Assembly: GCA_029747015.1 (NCBI GenBank)
Contig: JAKOGI010000827.1
Span: 100,001-164,000 of the forward strand
Length of the DNA: 64,000 bases
Reading direction: 5' to 3'
Source: Carnegiea gigantea
Lineage: Eukaryota; Streptophyta; Magnoliopsida; Caryophyllales; Cactaceae
Every line of letters starts with the position of its first letter. Positions within the stretch are counted from its first letter, which is position 1. The notes beneath the pieces were generated by a model. It ran no database searches. It was not told the origin of the DNA and was given only the letters and a program-made list of their open reading frames with translations. Below, piece after piece: positions 35,476 through 47,672 of this stretch. The position numbers and the translations under genes are program-made.

Positions 35476-37840
35476 CCCCCCCCATTTACGTAAGTGTTAT
35501 TTGTAAGCCCCTGTTTTGAAATGATTATTTAAGCCGCTTGAAATTGGATGGGGCTGATGGTGACAGCCTATAGGGGATGGAAAAGGGATCGGGATTCCTT
35601 CAGACTCAATCGGCTTGCCTTTCTCCACCCTGTAGTGCACCTTCTTTTGATGTGGGTTGCATCACATTAGATTGCTCATAGCTGTGTTCTATGCCGAAAT
35701 GTGATAGGATGGAATGGCACTTTAATTTTATAGAGTTGCCAACACAATTTTAAAGGAAATGTACAAGCCTTTTATAGAAAGCACCCAATTTCTTCTGTTA
35801 ATCAAATCTTTTAAATCAAAGAGGTAACTGCCAAACAAAGGACTTTATTTCAAAAAGAAGAATGATTTTTTCTGTAGGATTGTGATTCCTGTGGTTCTCG
35901 AATAGTGATTAAATGAATGAATCCATGACTACGAACCATGACATGGATTCAGGGGTGAAGATACTACCTAATGCATGGTGGAGCCACCATTGGATTGTCT
36001 TCTTCAAACAATAACCTTTACTATAAATGAATGCATTAAAACTTTTATTTTCTGGTTCCATGCAAACAACTTTCTTCATGAGTTGATGTTTATTTACGAT
36101 GCACATATGATGAAGACTATTTTTGGTGACCACTTATTAGCAAGCCAATTTATAAGAGAATCAAGAATACAAGAAACCAATGAATTTTGTGATCCATTTG
36201 TTATAAATATAGTCTTATTGATGTGCTAAAAGAAATAAACAAATCAAAGAATCATAGAGGTTCAAACGAGAACATGATTATAAATAAGAAGAATGTTTGA
36301 ATGCAATGAATTAAAAAGTAAACCAATTAATCTTCTGTGATTGATGGCCCTCAAATGTAGCTTAATTTGAGTATAGTGGCAAAGCAGTGGTTCTTGGGTT
36401 CCTTTTCTCGCAAGTGCATCAGGGTGGATGGGGCTAGTCCTTTTCAAAAGAAGAACCCTTTTACATGAGGTTTTGGGTGAAGATTTTAGCATAGTTTTTT
36501 TACTATCAAGTCTTAAGAAAGGTTTCTTATGAGGGAAAAAGTAAGGTAGAGTTTTACTAGAGAGAGAAGCAGAGTTTTCCTAATTGAAAATATTTTTATG
36601 AAGGGGAAGAGTGTGCCCAAGGAGAAGGAGAGATAATTTATCCTAGTTAGTAAAAAGTGTAGAGAGAGGAGCGTAGAGTTCCCTCTATGTAGAATATAGT
36701 GTTGAATTAGAGGGAGAAACTCCCTTCTTTAAATGGGGCAAGCACACGTGGCTATGAATACCTTGCTAAGAAAAGGATCAAAGCAAATAAAATTAAATGA
36801 AATCAAATCAATCAAAATAATTTTCATTAGTTAAAGAATATCTTCATTAATGAAAATTAATTTGGCCCCAATTTGGAGGTGACTTAGGCAGTTAATTGAG
36901 ATAACCAAGCAAAACATGCATCAATTCATGCACTGCAAGCAAACATATGTCAAGTGGCAGGCCGACAGGCACAATGGCAGCAGCTAGGGTCTAAATTATT
37001 CCTTCGGGCTAGTAAGTGTCATAGGCTCAAGGTATTTTGGCGATGACTTTCTCATCTGATGTCGAATTGACATGATTCTTTTTTTATTGGAAAGCTTGTT
37101 GAGCTTAGTTTCTAATAGATGAAGTTTCATGAATGTTTCATAAGCTTGGAAGGTGTTAAGGTCGAAATGGTAAAGAGATGTTGATTTCTATGCATGCCTC
37201 ACTGTCTAACTCATAACTTTTCCATTACTTATCGGAATTCCATAGATTGGATTAGTGTGAGGCAAAATGCTAACTCAGTGGTCCTGCTCCTATGATGTCA
37301 TACTCTAGGTCATGAATTCAAGCTCCATGCCTGCAGATCGCTCTAAGATCAGGTTTTTGCCTTTTTTGAAATTGTTTGAGCTATTTTTGGTTTTCAAATG
37401 CTTTTTAAAACTTTTTAAGGATTTTTGCAATAAAGAATGACTTTTTTAATGTACGGACTAGTTCCTAGGATTCAAGTGCAATGATGCTTCACCCATGGTG
37501 TGTTGGATAATTGTCATCACCAGGTGATAATGTACAGGACATGTGAGCATGTAGTCAGTCTAAAATCCTAAGGCATCAATTTAGTATTTATAGGGGCCCT
37601 CACTTTAGCCGATGCTATTAGGGCAAAGGGCAACTGACAAAGTATACGATGTCATGTAAAGATGTATATAGGTGTAGGAGTGGATCCAAAATGAGTCACT
37701 AGGGAGAAAATCCTTTTCTAGAGCCTGGAGAGATTCTAGCTTTCCTGAGAGATGAAGGTCTAAATGTGTGTGTTTGCTTGTTAAAGGTCTCAACTACAGA
37801 ACGAACCACTTATGGCTAGAGTGAAATTGAGTTGAACTAA
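35476..37840. other. Unassigned repeat-like DNA
   Basis: Begins after a C-run (35479-35488). The segment aattttatagagttgccaac (about 35726) resembles the leader just after the LTR in Tat/Ogre-like gypsy elements, but I could not find LTR edges or coding motifs. Short frames of up to 84 codons (35975-36229) have no family resemblance. It is probably a non-coding retroelement leader. Confidence 0.35.
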
Positions 37841-37844
37841 GGTC

Positions 37845-38380
37845 ACTCCTACTAGACCAATCTCCTGCAGTTAGCACAAAGAAATGAGGTCCACCTAGGG
37901 CTTCTCATAAAAGACCAACCTTGTAGGCTAGGACAAAAGGGACAGGTCCATCTAGGGAGCCAACCCCCTAGGCTATGACAAAATAAAAGGGTCCATCTAG
38001 GCTCTCTCCTGCAAGACCAACCTTCTACGGATAGGGAAAGGGAAAGGATTCACATAGGGTCTCCCTTACAAGACCAAACTTCTATGACTAGGATAAAAGG
38101 ACGCCCACCTAGAGTCTCTCCTACATGACCAACCTCTTATAGCAAGGGCGAAGGGATTGGTGTACCTAGGGTCCCTCCTATAAGACCAACCTTCTATAAC
38201 TAAGACAAAAAGGATGCCCACCTAGGTTTCTCACACAAGACCAACCCCCTATGGCTAGGACAAAGGGGTTGCCCCTTAGGGTCTTTACTACAAGGCTAAC
38301 TTCCTATAACTAGAGCAAAGTGAATGGATCCACCTAGGGCCTCTCCTACAAGACCAAGCTCCAATGAGTAAGACAAAGGT
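37845..38380. repeat. Minisatellite field 1, period about 55-58 bp
   Basis: About nine or ten degenerate units. The core is CTACAAGACCAACCTTCTAT, then GGCTAGGACAAAAGG, then CCACCTAGGGTCTCTC. Successive AGACCAA-type starts lie near 37854, 37912, 37957, 38014, 38071, 38125, 38183, 38238, 38293 and 38351. Units are diverged, so the array is old. It lies in unassigned retroelement-like DNA. Confidence 0.85.
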
Positions 38381-38394
38381 TTCTGTTACCTCTA

Positions 38395-39145
38395 GCTAGG
38401 AAGAAAGGGATTTAGCCTCCTAGGGGTTTGGTGATGGGGTGTTTCTGACTATGATGATGAGAAATGCCTAGTGCCTTATGGCTAGGAAGAAAGAGTTCTA
38501 GCCTCTTACAACTAGGATGCAAAGATATCTAGCCGCCTTCGACTTGAAATACGAATGAATGGTCACCTATAACTAGGAAAACTTAATCTTTAGCTACCTG
38601 GGACTAGGTAAAAGAAAGCCACCTCAGACTAGGATGAGAAGATATCTAGCCATCTACAACTTGTAAAAGGAATGAATGGTCACCTACAATCTAGAAATCT
38701 TAATCCTAGCCACCTAAGATCAGGTAAAGGAATTAATAACCACTAAGGACTAGGATAAGAAGATATCTAACCACCTACGACTAGGGATGAAAAGAATCTT
38801 GTCTCTTACAATATTAAAAATGGGGCTCTAGGCACCTAAGGCTATGAAAAGAAGGTACCCACCACCTAGACTATGAAAAGGAAACTTTGAGAACGTAGTG
38901 AGATAATTTTACCACCTAAGGCTAAGAAAGGATGGTTTTAGCATTGTCCTACTTAAATAAGAGAATATCTAGTCACCTACTAGTAGAATGAAAGAATGTA
39001 TAGTCACCTACAACTAAGAGTAGGGAATGTTTAGGCCCCTAAGAATGACATGAGAGAATGTCTAGTCACCTATGACTAAGATAAGAGAATGTCTAGTCAC
39101 CTATGATTAAGATGAGAGAATGTCTAGTCACCTATGACCAAAAGG
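38395..39145. repeat. Minisatellite field 2, short units (31 bp at the right end)
   Basis: Repeats of the type TAGTCACCTATGACTAAGAT followed by AAGAGAATG. At the right end the units are almost perfect, with starts at 39061, 39092 and 39123 (31-bp spacing). To the left they are longer and more diverged (AGCCACCTAAGACTAGG). The shared ACTAGGA/CACCTA words link it to field 1. Confidence 0.85.
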
Positions 39146-40860
39146 GTGTGGAACCTACTTTAGCTGATGATGAATTGTATGTGATATGCAAAGGTCTGAC
39201 CGTGGCCAACTAATATTATTGAGAAGCCAAGATAACTAAGGTTAATGTCTATGCTAAGATGCACATAAAATGTATTATGGTGAAACACTTAGCTGAATGT
39301 GCATTAGGAAGATTAAGCTAGAGCTTCTTACCTATTCTTTTTGGATATATGTAGGTGGTTATTAGAGTATTTAGTAGGTATTCCAAGTCTTTCACTGTTG
39401 CCCCAAAGGTGCGTCATCTTTCATCAACTAGCTAGATAATGCTAGTGAATGCTACTAGCTTTGTTCCTAGGGAGACTAGCTATTGGATGCTCTTTTAATG
39501 TTTTTTTAAGTCTCAACATAAGGTGGTGTAAGCTAAGAATGGGGGATGACATCTATCTCCCATCATGAACACATATATTTATGCATATGCCAGGTTGAGT
39601 ACGTATGTGTGGGTCGAGTCTAAGCATGTATGTGAAGTCTGTGACAAGTTTACACATGAAAGGATTTATAAAGAGCTAAGCCTATGAGTGTATACACATT
39701 TTTGTGTGTATATGTGTGCATGCACACACATTAATGTAGCACTAGATAAATGCATGGTTGTATGTATGCTAGGCAGCAACTTGTTTGTGTTTCAGGTTGG
39801 CTGCAGACAGTCTAACTTGTTTCAGCCATAACTTTCACGTTTGTGACACGTCCGCAATCGCACGGGTGCCGTAGCATAGAGGTCAAATAAACAAGACTAA
39901 ATCATGTGAAATGTGACGAAACATAGAAGATCCATGCCTTATTATCACATTCACCAGACCATAAATGTCCAAATGAATTGACTATAACAGAAATTAGGCT
40001 CTTAGTAGCCTTCTTGAAATTGAATGGCTTTCTTATTGCTTTTCCTACCCATCTATGTTCACCAGTGGGCTAGTTCACGTATATTTGTTAATAAATCTTA
40101 TTTTGCCGGCTTTTGTATATATGTGCTTTTGACCTATATGGCCTAGTTTAGCATGACAAATAAATATTTCACACCATCATAATTACGTGATTACCGGAAA
40201 ACAAACAATTGGACTAATGGAATAAATCTCTAATCTATTATAAGCAAACCATTTCTAATAAAGCAGAACAAAAACTAAAGGTTTTCGTTAAAAAAAAAAA
40301 ATAAATAGGCTTTAATGCCATGAACATAGTCAAATAAAACCAATGCAACAGCATTATTCCAACGAATCTTAGATGCAAGTAGGATATCACATAGGATAGG
40401 GTATCAGCCACTATGCAAGGGTAGCTTGCATATTCCAATTCCTCTAACAACCACCTTGTTGTTGTCTTAGCATGTGTCCTTATCGAACCATCTAAGAACC
40501 TGTTAGAAGCCCCGTAAAGCTTTATGGTCTCTAGCTCTTTGTTTTGGATTCTTGAACCTATAATTCATTTAGCAATGTAAGACCTAATTGCTTTAAAAAA
40601 ACATAGAATAGCATGACTGATAATTGTGCGGTAAGAGTTTTATTTATCTTAAGCAGCAAGTCGCACCATACTACTAATCTGGTCGATAACAATAGGCACC
40701 TCAATTGTAAAGAGAGTACGACTTAAGCAATTGGAGGTGCAATAATAATACCCCTACTAAGTTCAATCTACCAGCCTACACGAATGCATCATACCTGAGA
40801 AAGAATAATAGCTAATGCAACAAAATAACATTCACTATGTAAGCAAAAGCCAAATGAAGG
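39146..40860. other. Unassigned AT-rich DNA
   Basis: No coding resemblance on either strand. A short phrase near 39850-39880 (gtccgcaatcgcacgggtgccgtag) resembles terminal motifs of plant LTR elements, so a retroelement edge may lie close by. The longest frame is 70 codons. Confidence 0.4.
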
Positions 40861-40869
40861 ACTAAAAGG

Positions 40870-42005
40870 ATGCTACCTATGATCTGCAAACTTAATCCTA
40901 GATCTTTATAGACTTCTATCCTGGGCTATATCCTCTGTTAGATCTACTAACTCCAAATCATTTCTAATCACATCGTGCCAATTTTTCTTTGATCGTCCCT
41001 ACTTCCACACCCTGAGAGGTCAATATTCTTGCACCTCCTCATTGGTGCATTCTCAGTCCTCATTGTAACATGATCAAACCATCTTAGTCTAGCCTATCTC
41101 ATCTTATCTTCTATAGGTGCAACTCCTACCTTCTCTTTAATCACTTCATTCCTAATTCTATCCAATCTCACATGTCCAGACATCCATTTAATCATCCTAA
41201 CCTCTGCTACCATCAACCTCTGACTTGAGGGTTCTTGACTGGCCAACACTCTAAACCATATAGCAAAGTTGGTCTGACTGTCATATAATAAACTTTCCTT
41301 TTCAATCCTATAGGATTTTTCTTATTGCACAGTACTTTGGATGCATTCCTCCAATTTTGGCCACCCACTCTAATACGATGGTTGATATCTTTGTCAATAT
41401 CTCAATTCTCATCATTGATCGAGCCTAGATGCCTGAACTTCTCGGCCGTTGGTATTACTACACCATCCATGGTGACCACTTCCCTACTTGCTTCCTCACT
41501 ACTGAAACCACATCATAAGTATTCAGCTTTCGACCCCCTAGATTCTAAGGTATGTCTCCATTACTCTAACTTCCTGTTAAGACCATCTGTAGTGTCATCG
41601 ATAATAACAATATCATCCACGAACAGCATACACCAAGGTACTTCATCCTGATTTCTTTTGTGAGTACATCCATAAGAATAGTAAAAAGAAACGGGTTTAA
41701 AGTTGACCCTTGATGTAACCCAATGTCAATAGGAAAGTCATCTGTGTCTCTTCCTGAGGTTCTTACACTAGTTTTTGCTCCATCATACATATCCTTGATA
41801 GTTCAAATATATGCCTCCTACACCTCTTTCTTCTGCATCCCATAACCCCTCACGTGGTGCTCTATCTTACGCTTTATCTAAATCTATGAATACCATGTGG
41901 AGATCCTTTCTCCTATCCCTGTACAATTGCATAAGTCTTCTTCAGAGGTGGGTTGCTTCTGTTGTAATGACTGATAGAGTTAATATACACAAACATAGAA
42001 TCTAG
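40870..42005 (-). mobile_element. RTE-type LINE, 3' part of ORF2 (pseudogene)
   Basis: Minus-strand frames give, in order, HMVFIDLDKA (41880), GLHQGSTLNPFLFTILMDVL (about 41665-41725), WCMLFVDDIVII with the FVDD catalytic motif at 41612-41623, FRHLGSINDEN (about 41410-41440), HRIRVGGQNWRNASKVL (about 41330-41380) and LKRKVYYMTVRPTLLYGLEC (about 41250-41310). This is the RT and C-terminal layout of plant RTE-clade LINEs. Frameshifts and stops are frequent. The N-terminal endonuclease and first RT blocks are missing (truncated near 42005), as is usual for LINE copies. No poly(A)-like tail or target-site duplication was identified. Confidence 0.85.
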
Positions 42006-42739
42006 AGTTGAAAGTTCACATATCGTTCCCAATCATCGTCGTAGGAATGAATGTTCTAGTGCAATTAACTTTTGTCATTTCATTCATAGTTACAAGAGCA
42101 CTTAACACACATTGAAATATTCTAAAAGAAAATTCTCAAATTTCTAATCAAAGAGGATATGCCAAACTCAATAACATTGCAACAAAGTTTAACATATATC
42201 CACAACTGTGTGAAAATGAATTTAATCGATTGAGGCATAATTTGCATATTTAACAAAATTCTCAAAAAATATATACATTTTTTTTTGGGAGAAATTTCAA
42301 GGTCCTCTCACCAAACTTATTTAGGGAGGGTATATGTTTAAATTTTAAATACAATTTGAAGGTTATAACATATGAAACAAATTGTCATAATATCCAACAT
42401 ACTTTTCAAGAACTCCAATCAAATATATATACTTATTGTATATCAAATGAGCCAAAAATATCATGGAGATTTCACATAATATTTCACTTAAATTAATCTC
42501 AATGACATTCAACAAATATGGTCATCTCTCTCATGAAATTCAATAAGATTAAATATTCTTAAATAAAAGACTATCAAGGAATCACATAGTATTTCATTCT
42601 AAAAATATATAATATAAAATACCATAAATATAATATACTTACAAAATGAGCATTGATATATATCACGTCAATTCATATAAATTCAAAATGTCCACATAAT
42701 AAGATAAACAATGAAGCTAAGAGAAACCTTGGACTTAAC
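42006..42739. other. AT-rich spacer with no gene
   Basis: Strongly AT-rich with runs such as aaaatatataatataaaat (42600). No frame, terminal repeat or motif that I can support. The last 8 bases (42732-42739) are the left target duplication of the hAT. Confidence 0.6.
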
Positions 42740-43929
42740 TATACCTGGCAAAAACTAACACGGCCCGAAAATCAGACCCGAACTCACCCAAAAGTTTTGG
42801 GCTTTGAACACGATTTTCTTGAGCCGAACCAGAAATAAACCGGACTCAAGAAACCCGTAAATGTTTGGGCCAAATCTGACCCAAACTCGAATGCGGCTGC
42901 TTAACCTAAATATTATATCCTTATTTTTTTTCTTTAATTTCCCTTTAACAATAATAATTTTTCATTATAAAGAATCATTTAGAGAGACTTTGTATAACTA
43001 TCACATCTCTTCGCAAATTCGATGATGAATCCTGTTTTTTACCAAATTCATTCCTATAAAATAACCTCATATACAACATATAAATAGAGTAGGTTTAGAC
43101 AATAGGCATGAAATATCTAGTTTTAAGAAAATCAATTTATAGAATCACTCAAGTATTAAAAATGTGCAAGTCATACTGTTATATTCTTAGTGAAATGAGT
43201 ATATCTTATCTCATTTTTTAAATAATATTACTCTGTAATAATTTAAAATTTTGATGTTACAATTAATAAATAATTATAATATCTTGTGCATCTATAATAT
43301 TCTTTCATTTGACTTCGTTCTAATTGGTCTCGAACGTGATGTTAGTGTTGGACAATAGATCAACTTATGTACGTGTTAGAATCGGCCCATTAACAAAGCA
43401 TACCTGATTATGTAATTGTAGGGTAATTAACAAAATATCAAATCATTAAATGGTTTATCAACATGCTGAACCGCTCCAAGCCATTATCATGCTTTAGATG
43501 GGCCTGCCCATGAATAACCATCCTATTATTAATATTTTCATAGACGGACCAACTCACTCACCGGTACATGGTGTTCATATATCATATTGAAAAGTTTGAG
43601 TTTTTTTATATTTTTTTTAAAGAAATTACTATTAGAATGCTTATTTATTAAAAACGGACAATTTTAAGTAATAAATATGCCAAGATTTTGATTTTGACAA
43701 AAACAGAAATAACTCTCTAAAAAGGTGCTCCAAACCCATTGGGTTGACATAAAACTCGTAAAACTAAAATACACACGCCCGTATTTTACCCGAACCTGAA
43801 ATATGTTGTCACGCCCTGACCCTCTCCGGGTCGCGGACAGGTACTAGGAATGAATTCAGGGATCGTCAACTGACCCTATAAATCACAATAAGTCTTTCCG
43901 GCGCGTTTCGTCATCGCTCACATGCTGCG

Positions 43930-44008
43930 TGGGAAACTTCCAAGGAGCTCACCCATGGTAAGATTGCTTCCCAGTAAGCACTCTTAACTGTGGAGTTCTT
44001 GAGAGTGG
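43930..44008 (-). ncRNA. 5S-rRNA-like segment in Cassandra LTR 1
   Basis: The minus strand carries the 5S-like order AACTCCACAGTTAAGAGTGC, then CATGGGTGAGCTCCTTGG. This corresponds to the plant 5S phrases around GTTAAGCGTGCTTG and GATGGGTGACCTCCTGGGA, which hold Pol III promoter parts. It is not a genuine 5S gene: the 5' part is unrelated and it lies within an LTR. Confidence 0.75.
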
Positions 44009-44207
44009 CTTTCTCGAAAAGAAAAGTGCACCTTTGGTTATATAAGTAGTCACTTCGATCCTTTCAAGCCACACTCGGAGTGTTACAATCACCCTCACTT
44101 GAAGCGCACAACGTCCTCGTCGTGCCTCACTAACCAACTAACTTACGAGTCCTCACAAATCATCACAAATCTTTCCGGCGTGTTTCGTACTCGCTCCCAC
44201 GTTGCTT

Positions 44208-44285
44208 GGGAAACTTCCCAGGAGGTTACCCATCTCAAGATTGCTCCCTAATAAGTACGCTTAACTGTGAAGTTCTTAAGAGTGG
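44208..44285 (-). ncRNA. 5S-rRNA-like segment in Cassandra LTR 2
   Basis: The minus strand reads AACTTCACAGTTAAGCGTAC and then GATGGGTAACCTCCTGGGAA. It is closer to the plant 5S sequence than the LTR 1 version. Same interpretation. Confidence 0.75.
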
Positions 44286-44450
44286 GCTTCTCGAAAAGGA
44301 AGGTGCACCTTTGGTGATATAAGTAGTCACTTCGATCCTTTTAAACCACACTCGGGATGTTACATACACCTGACCTATATTTTACCTGAACCCAAATACA
44401 CCCGACCCGTATTTAACCCGCCCATCTGAACTGACAGGTGTAGACTTAAC

Positions 44451-44650
44451 CTTTATGGTTAACTAAAAATGTAGTCAATCATTTTGGTCAACTGGTCAAC
44501 CCTTGTAGTCAACAGGGCAACCCATTTGGTCAAGCCATTTCCTTTCTTTTTTTAATTTGTTTGCAATGCAGGACCTTGGTCACATGCCTTGCACGTGAGG
44601 GTCATCCAGCAGCCAACAACAGCTTGGTGCGATTGGATAGCATAGAAATG
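44451..44650. other. Short spacer with GTCAA-rich stretch
   Basis: Between the hAT and the next LTR. At 44473-44546 the words AGTCAA and GGTCAA occur repeatedly (minus-strand TTGAC, the core of the plant W-box). There is no sign of a nearby host promoter, so this is noted without a function. Confidence 0.4.
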
Positions 44651-47600
44651 TGTAACGCCCCAACTTATAATCACCTTATTGACCCAAGTTAATTAGAAAT
44701 TATAGGTTAGTGTAGTCGAAGTCTTATGTTGGAGCGTTATCGCCATCCTAAAATGGACAAGGCTAGGTGTTAGAAACTAATGGGCAATGATGTTGCTTGA
44801 GAGCTTCAGTTAACCCTTCAAGGGTTAAATTCCTAAGAACTTTTGAAAAGGATACCAGTTAGATTTAGAGGCACAAATGTCCACATGCTTATGTTTAACA
44901 TCATGAAACCACATGAAACTCTACTAGTCAAAATCGGTAGACAATCACTGTGAGCTTTCTATAACCCCCTTATCCAAGATCTTATGATGCCACTACAAGT
45001 TGGTTAAGGATAGCTTTCCAGAGATTTCCTGAAATAGAAAAACACAAGAACTTCGAAAAGTAAGCCGAAACTCAGTATACTAACCCCTACACTGTAAAGA
45101 TCAAAAGCAAAAGTTTTAATGGGCGCCCGCATTTCAATTCTTTTTTAGTTCGAAAACAGGAGAGAGAGAGAATATAAAATAAAACTGTTACCGGTTATTA
45201 TCTGATAGTGGAACCCAAATTAATGAGCTCGGATGAGTATTGCGATCATTGAATAGGTGTGGACCTGCCAGGCCGATCGAATATCTTGGATTGAGGCCGA
45301 GCGAGTGAATTGAAAGGCGTAAGCTCTGATGATTGATAATTGGTAGGTACACTTGATTATGTGACAAAATAATACTTAAAAATGATTCATTAAATAATAT
45401 ATATTATGGTATTTATGAAAAGTATGTGAACTTTTGAAAGGGATAGGCAGTGAACATGCCTCAACTTGAAATCTCACCCTCCCTTTTGAAATAACTAGAT
45501 AATCGCTTGGACAACTGATGACTGTAGTCGTACATTCTGTTGAAATGAAGTCTTTTATTATTAAAACATAAAAAATTTAGTATGATAATCTTGATCGTAA
45601 GTACACGTACATATAAATATATGTATGCATTTAGACTCGACGACAACCACTTTTCTTGATACACTTTTATTGTCTATTGATTAATCAACCGCTAATGTCG
45701 ATGGGTATGATCTTGGTATACGCATTGATTTACTTGTATTTATTTCTAGGCCTCCATCCAAGTATTATTGGTTTCTATTTCATTTTCTAGTGACAGGCCC
45801 TCTCTTTTTGTTTTTTTTTGGGGGGGGGGGATTGGTAAGTGGTAAAGAAGTGATACTACCAGCTCTTTTATTCAACCGGTCTAACTGCTATTTATTATTG
45901 TTATTATTATTAGCGCCTTCTTGCTTTCTCCATTTCAATCAATGCCTAGCATCCTCCGTCTATTAATTTAATAACTTATTTATTGAAAAAGATTACGTTA
46001 TGAATGAAGTTAGTGTGTTAAATGTTATCAGATCATAGCCTGGCATACCTTTAAAGACGTATGTTAAGAGATAATTTCTATGCAATTTTCTTAAGTAAAT
46101 TTTGCTTACTGGTTATTCATTTTTTTAATTTATATATAAGAAATATTTTATATTTAATTCATTAAAATTTATAATCTTAAAAATGAAACATTCTTCTCGA
46201 TGAATATAACTAGCCTGAAGAGCGTAATTTGTCATTTGCACTAATTCTCCCCAGCGCTTTCCTTCTTGTTTTGGTTGATTGCCAAGTCCATGTAACATTA
46301 GTGTGCTCCTGTGAATACTAAATAGTTCAATTCGTGCGCTATGAATACAACCCATATTTCAGAACCACACGTATACTTTTTTTACTTCAAAATCTCTTTC
46401 CTCTTTTCATTTCCCCTTTTTTCCAGCTCTAGGCTCTAGCGAAACCTCCTCCTTTCTCCTCAAGTTCACCAACAGTACAGTCACAAATAAAACACCAACC
46501 ACTAAATCCTTCAAGGATAATAGCTAAGTTGCATTAGTTTAAACTCAATCAATAAAGGTTAGAAGGACGCAACTTCAGTGACTCACAACCCATCTTATTT
46601 ACTTCACACATGGACACCCAACAACAATTATTCACCCAAAATCCAAATTTACTCAATCAGATCTCAACTTTACATCACAAATACTCCCTTTGAACCGAGG
46701 GAGACACTATCCGTATCATATTAAAACAAATATGCTATAATAGAAGGTCATGTGAAGTGTTTTGGATTTTCTTACCTTGAAGTACAAGGAGATTTGATAG
46801 ATAAGAGAGAGAAAGGAAGCCTGCTGGTGGAAGCCCAGTTTTTCCGACAGCATCTGGCGGACCAAGGAACAGCCCACGAGCCGGCACTGGCAGTGGCAAC
46901 AGGCAGGGAGAGGATCGGGCATGGCGGAGCAAAAAGGAGCACAGGGGAAATGGGGGAGGTTGAAGAAGGAAACTTGACTTTAAATTCTTATTATTATTTG
47001 CCTGATTCATTTTCTCTCCAAACAAAAAAATCAGCTTCCCTCTTCTTTTCTTTAGCCCTATCCGTAAGCTAGCAGTAGCACCTCTCTAGCATACAAGAAT
47101 TTGGGCGCTTGCATTGGACTAACTTATGCTTCTAACCCATAATTATTTTTTTTTTTAAAGAAAGGGAAGCAGTACACTCTAGGTTTGCGTCTAACTCATA
47201 TAAATACTAAACACTTATCCTTTTCTTCGAACTCAATTTTTTTAAAGGTAATAAACTTAATTCTCATATATATTTTACCTAATATTATATTACATATCTG
47301 TGTACTTATATACATATATATGTCTATATATAAATATATATATATATATTCTTCACTTAAATTATACTATTTTATCTTGATAAATCTTATATGTGAACAT
47401 TTTATAGTTTTAGATTGAGTAATATTTCCCACTAAAAATATTATCTCCACCAACCCTAATGCATGTGTTTGTGATTTTTTTTAAAAACTCTTCCATTGCT
47501 AGATAATTTTACGAGTTAGCATGACAGGATCTTATTTGGAGGTCATTCATTGTCCAAGCGCTGCAACATAAAATTATGATATCTGGAATTGAAGTGCGAG

Positions 47601-47672
47601 CACCCAATTTAACAAATCTTGCTTTGAAACTAATTGAAAATAATTGGCATAAATTAGATTCGGACTGTTACA
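44651..47672 (-). repeat. Large LTR (3.0 kb) of a Del/Tekay-like element
   Basis: On plus it begins TGTAACGCCCC and ends GACTGTTACA, so it has TG...CA ends. It is followed at 47673 by the reverse of a polypurine tract, making it the 3' LTR of a minus-strand element. A GC-rich zone (46800-46960) lies 700-900 bp from its minus-strand start, the same architecture as in the LARD LTRs. I find no partner LTR in the window, so the element is truncated or its 5' end is lost. Frames inside (for example 46752-47072) have no family resemblance. Confidence 0.75.

Larger units (their letters stand above)
43807..44364 (-). mobile_element. Cassandra TRIM retrotransposon
   Basis: LTR 43807-44087 (281 bp; minus strand TGTAACACTCCGAGTGTGG...GACA), a short interior with polypurine CTTCAAGTGAGGGTGAT just before the 3' LTR on minus, and a second LTR truncated at its inner side (about 44158-44364, minus start TGTAACATCCCGAGTGTGG). 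Cassandra elements encode no protein and need other elements' enzymes. No clear 5-bp duplication is visible (TATGT versus TACAC). It is much better preserved than the three copies in the tandem units. Confidence 0.85.
42740..44442. mobile_element. Non-autonomous hAT element with Cassandra inside
   Basis: The left end TATACCTGGCA and the right end (inverted) TACACCTGTCA match at 9 of 11 positions. GACTTAAC occurs immediately outside both ends (42732-42739 and 44443-44450), an exact 8-bp duplication as made by hAT transposases. Subterminal zones are rich in CCCGA/CCCGAAC motifs on both sides. There is no transposase. Without the 558-bp Cassandra the element is about 1.15 kb. Confidence 0.88.

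Noticed and set aside
37845..39145. CRISPR-like array
   Set aside because: Units are contiguous degenerate minisatellites without conserved repeats separated by unique spacers, and the window is plant nuclear DNA.
41325..41651. 108-codon plus-strand frame
   Set aside because: Shadow of the RTE reverse transcriptase on the minus strand.
43930..44285. Genuine 5S rRNA gene
   Set aside because: Only the middle 5S phrases match, in two copies within Cassandra LTRs, with no full-length 5S or T-run terminator in the right place.
46752..47072. 106-codon plus-strand gene
   Set aside because: Lies in the GC-rich zone of a large LTR, overlaps minus-strand frames and has no recognisable domain.
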